A DNA stretch of 64,000 bases from Fulvivirga maritima (GTDB lineage: Bacteria; Bacteroidota; Bacteroidia; Cytophagales; Cyclobacteriaceae). The notes under the pieces are model-generated. The model was not told the origin of the DNA and ran no database searches. It was given only the letters and a program-made list of their open reading frames with translations. The stretch spans positions 1,363,501 through 1,427,500 of the forward strand of contig NZ_CP089980.1 of the NCBI RefSeq assembly GCF_021389955.1, read 5' to 3'. A program made the position numbers and the translations under genes. Position 1 is the stretch's first letter; each line of letters begins with the position of its first letter. Shown here piece after piece: positions 61,419-64,000 of the stretch.

Positions 61419-62450
61419 ATGAATAAAGACGAACAATATATAACCAGAGCCTTTGATTTGGCTCTAAACGGTGTAGGCAAAGTAAGTCCTAATCCGCTTG
61501 TAGGGTGCGTAATAGTACATAATGACACTATTATTGGAGAAGGTTGGCACCAGCAATACGGCGGTCCACATGCAGAAGTTAATGCTATTAACAATGTCAG
61601 TAACAAGGACTTACTGCCAGAGTCTACCGTGTATGTAACATTAGAACCTTGCTCTCATTTTGGCAAAACCCCTCCCTGCGCTGACCTATTGGTTAAACAT
61701 AATGTAAAAAAGGTGGTGATTGCTAATATGGACCCCAATCCTTTAGTGGGAGGTAAAGGCATAGAAAAATTAGAAAATGCCGGAATTGAGGTAATCACTG
61801 GTATATTAGAAGAAAAAGGCCTTAAAATAAATAAAAGGTTTTTTACCGGTCTTAAACATAAGCGACCATATATAATACTGAAGTGGGCCCAAACTCACGA
61901 TGGCTTTGTGGCAAGAAAAAATTATGACTCCAAATGGATTAGCAATGAGCACAGCAGAAAGCTCGTGCATAAATTAAGGTCAGAGGAAGATGCCATAATG
62001 GTAGGCACCAATACTGCCCAATATGACAACCCTAAGCTAAATGTACGCTCATGGCAAGGCAGAAATCCTACTCGCGTAGTTATAGATAAGCAATTGCGCT
62101 TGCCCTATACTCAAGCACTATTTGATCACTCGCAATATACCATCTGCTATAACCTGGTTAAAGATGAAGAAAGCGAGCTTATCACTTATGTAAAGCTGGA
62201 AGAAAATAATTTTATAGAGTCTTTATTACACAACTTATATGAGCGAGATTTGCGCTCTGTAATTATAGAGGGAGGCTCTCTACTACTTAATACATTTATT
62301 GATAAAGGCTTATGGGATGAAGCACTAGTCTTCACCTCATTCCAAACTTTTGAAGAAGGTATAGAAGCCCCTACTATTAGTGGATTAGTAGAAGTAAAAG
62401 AGCTGGCAGGTGACAAGCTCTTAGTATATAAAAATTTAAGAAATGGCTGA
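61419..62450 (+). CDS. ribD: Bifunctional diaminohydroxyphosphoribosylaminopyrimidine deaminase/uracil reductase
   Basis: The N-terminal deaminase domain has HAEVNAI, LEPCSHFGKTPPCADLLVK (zinc ligands), and the C-terminal reductase domain has GLKHKRPYIILKWAQTHDGF, DAIMVGTNTA and VIIEGGSLLLNTFIDKGLWD. Together they catalyse two steps of riboflavin synthesis. The 343-residue length is normal. The next gene overlaps its end by eight bases. No FMN riboswitch fits in the short upstream gap. Confidence 0.94.
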   Translation: MNKDEQYITRAFDLALNGVGKVSPNPLVGCVIVHNDTIIGEGWHQQYGGPHAEVNAINNVSNKDLLPESTVYVTLEPCSHFGKTPPCADLLVKHNVKKVVIANMDPNPLVGGKGIEKLENAGIEVITGILEEKGLKINKRFFTGLKHKRPYIILKWAQTHDGFVARKNYDSKWISNEHSRKLVHKLRSEEDAIMVGTNTAQYDNPKLNVRSWQGRNPTRVVIDKQLRLPYTQALFDHSQYTICYNLVKDEESELITYVKLEENNFIESLLHNLYERDLRSVIIEGGSLLLNTFIDKGLWDEALVFTSFQTFEEGIEAPTISGLVEVKELAGDKLLVYKNLRNG

Positions 62451-62925
62451 AGAATTGATCATTAACTCCGAAGCGAGTAAAAAAGAAAAGTATGAGGAGC
62501 TATTACCTCAAATAGAAGGGTTGGTTACTGGCGAAGATGATCTCACTGCTAACCTGGCCAATATAGCTGCCGCCCTAAAATATGGAATGAATTTCTTTTG
62601 GGTAGGCTTTTATCTGGTGAAAGAAGAGGAGCTGGTATTAGGGCCCTTCCAAGGACCAATAGCGTGTACCCGTATAAGAAAGGGCAAGGGGGTTTGCGGT
62701 TCTACCTGGGAAAAGAAGGAAACTATCCTCGTACCCAATGTAGATGAATTTCCCGGGCATATTGCCTGCAGCTCAGACTCTAAATCAGAAATTGTGCTGC
62801 CTGCCCTTAAAAACGATGAAGTGTTCCTTATTCTGGATATCGATAGTGATAAGGTGAATGATTTTGATGAGATAGATCAGAAATACCTCACTAAATTGAT
62901 GACCATTATTGAGTCAAAGTTATAA
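62443..62925 (+). CDS. msrC: GAF domain free methionine-R-sulfoxide reductase
   Basis: The 160-residue protein has the fRMsr GAF signature FFWVGFYLV, GPFQGPIACTRIRKGKGVCG and FPGHIACSSDSKSEIVLP. Three cysteines (in ACTRI, GVCG, IACSS) correspond to the catalytic and resolving cysteines of E. coli YebR-type enzymes that reduce free methionine-(R)-sulfoxide. It overlaps ribD by eight bases and ends at a terminator. Confidence 0.93.
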   Translation: MAEELIINSEASKKEKYEELLPQIEGLVTGEDDLTANLANIAAALKYGMNFFWVGFYLVKEEELVLGPFQGPIACTRIRKGKGVCGSTWEKKETILVPNVDEFPGHIACSSDSKSEIVLPALKNDEVFLILDIDSDKVNDFDEIDQKYLTKLMTIIESKL

Positions 62926-62930
62926 TAACA

Positions 62931-62966
62931 AAAAGGGCTATCATTTTAAGATGATAGCCCTTTTTT
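62931..62966. terminator. Bidirectional intrinsic terminator
   Basis: The perfect 10-bp stem GGGCTATCAT/ATGATAGCCC with a six-base loop is flanked by AAAA and TTTTTT, so it can act in both directions between the converging reductase and decarboxylase genes. Confidence 0.9.
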
Positions 62967-62984
62967 ATATATAATTGACCTATA

Positions 62985-63641
62985 TTAAATCTCAGCAAGC
63001 ACGGTACGGCCGCCTTTGGTTTTCTCTCCTATGTTTACTTTTACCTTAGCATCTAAGGGTAAGAAAACATCGACTCTGGAGCCAAACTTAATAAATCCAA
63101 ATTCTTCACCTTGCTCAAACTCCTGGCCTTCTTTCACATACCATTTTATTCTTCGGGCCATAGCACCAGCTATCTGCCTTACTAATACCGGTACACCTTT
63201 GCCTGTCTTCACCACCAAAGTAGTACGTTCGTTTTCAGTACTTGACTTAGGGTGCCAGGCTACCAGATATTTACCTGCATGATATTTAAAAAACTCTACA
63301 ATTCCTTTTACTGGCATTCGATTAACATGCACATTAACCGGAGACATAAATATTGAAATTTGTAGTCTTTTATCTTTTAAATACTCCGTTTCAGTGGTTT
63401 CTTCTATCACCACCACTTTACCATCTGCAGGAGCCAAAACATGTTTCTCATCTATTGGAGACACAATTTTTGGGTGCCTGAAAAACTGAAGAATCAGTAA
63501 GAAGAGTATTAAACTGGCAGCCAGAGTAACATTAAATATAATCGGCCTTGCAGGAAAGGCATACAGCACCACCGCGTTAATAATTATTAAAACTATTAAC
63601 ATCACTGCTAGCAGTACTCTTCCTTCTTTATGTATCGTCAC
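62985..63641 (-). CDS. psd: Phosphatidylserine decarboxylase family protein
   Basis: The 218-residue protein has two N-terminal membrane helices, VLAPADGKVVVIEE, SIFMSPVNVHVNRMPVKG, a His in YHAGKYLVAWHPKSS and the autocleavage site FGSRVDVFLPL. The GS dipeptide is where the enzyme splits to form its pyruvoyl group. It makes phosphatidylethanolamine in the membrane. The short length fits the archaetidylserine/short Psd type. Confidence 0.93.
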   Translation of the reverse strand: MTIHKEGRVLLAVMLIVLIIINAVVLYAFPARPIIFNVTLAASLILFLLILQFFRHPKIVSPIDEKHVLAPADGKVVVIEETTETEYLKDKRLQISIFMSPVNVHVNRMPVKGIVEFFKYHAGKYLVAWHPKSSTENERTTLVVKTGKGVPVLVRQIAGAMARRIKWYVKEGQEFEQGEEFGFIKFGSRVDVFLPLDAKVKVNIGEKTKGGRTVLAEI

Positions 63642-63683
63642 TTAATATAATGTTTAATAAAAATGCAAAGATCGTTATTCTTA

Positions 63684-64000
63684 TTAATAACCACCACGAT
63701 ATTTGTATGTTTTAGCAACTTTATCTATTGCTACAACATAAGCCGCTATTCTCATAGAAACATTATATTCTTTCGAGGTTTTATAAACATTATCAAAGGC
63801 ATCTTTCATAATCCTGTCAGATCTTCTGTTTACTCTTTCTCCTGTCCACTTATAACCCAAGCGGTTTTGCACCCACTCGAAGTAAGAAACAGTTACACCT
63901 CCAGCATTAGCCAAAATATCAGGAGCAACCATAATTCCTTTATCATTAATCACGGTATCAGCCTTAGCAGAAGTAGGTCCATTGGCACCCTCTACTATCA
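63684..64000 (-). CDS. gdhA: Glutamate dehydrogenase, C-terminal part (partial at window edge)
   Basis: The frame runs in from the window edge. IVEGANGPTSAKAD and NDKGIMVAPDILANAGGVTV, followed by SYFEWVQNRLGYKW, are characteristic of the NAD-binding domain of Glu/Leu/Phe/Val dehydrogenases. It ends in IDKVAKTYKYRGGY. The substrate is most likely glutamate, because of the GANGPT and SYFEWVQN context, but leucine or related amino acids cannot be excluded from this part. The 5' end is outside the window. Confidence 0.9.
   Translation of the reverse strand, partial: IVEGANGPTSAKADTVINDKGIMVAPDILANAGGVTVSYFEWVQNRLGYKWTGERVNRRSDRIMKDAFDNVYKTSKEYNVSMRIAAYVVAIDKVAKTYKYRGGY

Overview
The window reads as a chromosomal segment of an AT-rich member of the Bacteroidota, most likely of the Cytophagales (inference from protein character). 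Supporting signs are a GLPGLI-family protein beside a CarboxypepD_reg/TonB-type outer-membrane barrel, an AccD without its zinc-finger cysteines, a CcmE with CxxxY instead of HxxxY, and TAnnTTTG promoter elements. I saw no rRNA, tRNA, CRISPR array, insertion sequence or phage gene.

Layout. 1-5.4 kb: an outer-membrane barrel (cut by the window edge) and a GLPGLI protein, divergent from a histidine kinase/response regulator pair, with four helically phased TTAA half-sites between them. 5.4-16.8 kb: mixed accessory genes, including a tandem pair of short-chain dehydrogenases, small membrane proteins, a DUF418 protein, a GNAT/monooxygenase operon, a UPF0173 hydrolase, a SelW-like protein, a DUF4136 protein and an MBOAT/SGNH polysaccharide O-acylation pair. 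17-21.6 kb: a GAF plus triple-PAS sensor split by a frameshift, a small membrane protein also split, and accD. 21.8-31.2 kb: fructose-bisphosphate aldolase, a SpoIIE phosphatase/STAS/anti-sigma-kinase partner-switching module, three SurA-like periplasmic folding factors and a MoxR ATPase. 31.3-37.3 kb: a cysC-cysD-cysN-pheS-3-hydroxyacyl-CoA dehydrogenase-lipoprotein operon with divergent cysQ. 37.3-54.4 kb: a Wzx/Wzy-type surface polysaccharide locus (WecA-like initiator, ligase, polymerase, three glycosyltransferases, flippase, acetyltransferase, a MurA/MurB pair, RmlB, RmlA, GalE, UDP-sugar dehydrogenase, epimerase, Wzz-like protein). 54.4-59.1 kb: cytochrome c maturation genes ccmB, C, D, E and F. 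59.1-64 kb: housekeeping genes (DUF2520 protein, prmC, ribD, free-Met-sulfoxide reductase, phosphatidylserine decarboxylase and the end of glutamate dehydrogenase).

The most notable points are the MurA/MurB pair inside the polysaccharide locus, the phased repeat beside the two-component system, the partner-switching module with no sigma factor beside it, and at least five single-base homopolymer breaks confined to 5.4-20.7 kb. Those breaks are either sequencing errors or a patch of real gene decay. I found no clearly unprecedented system.
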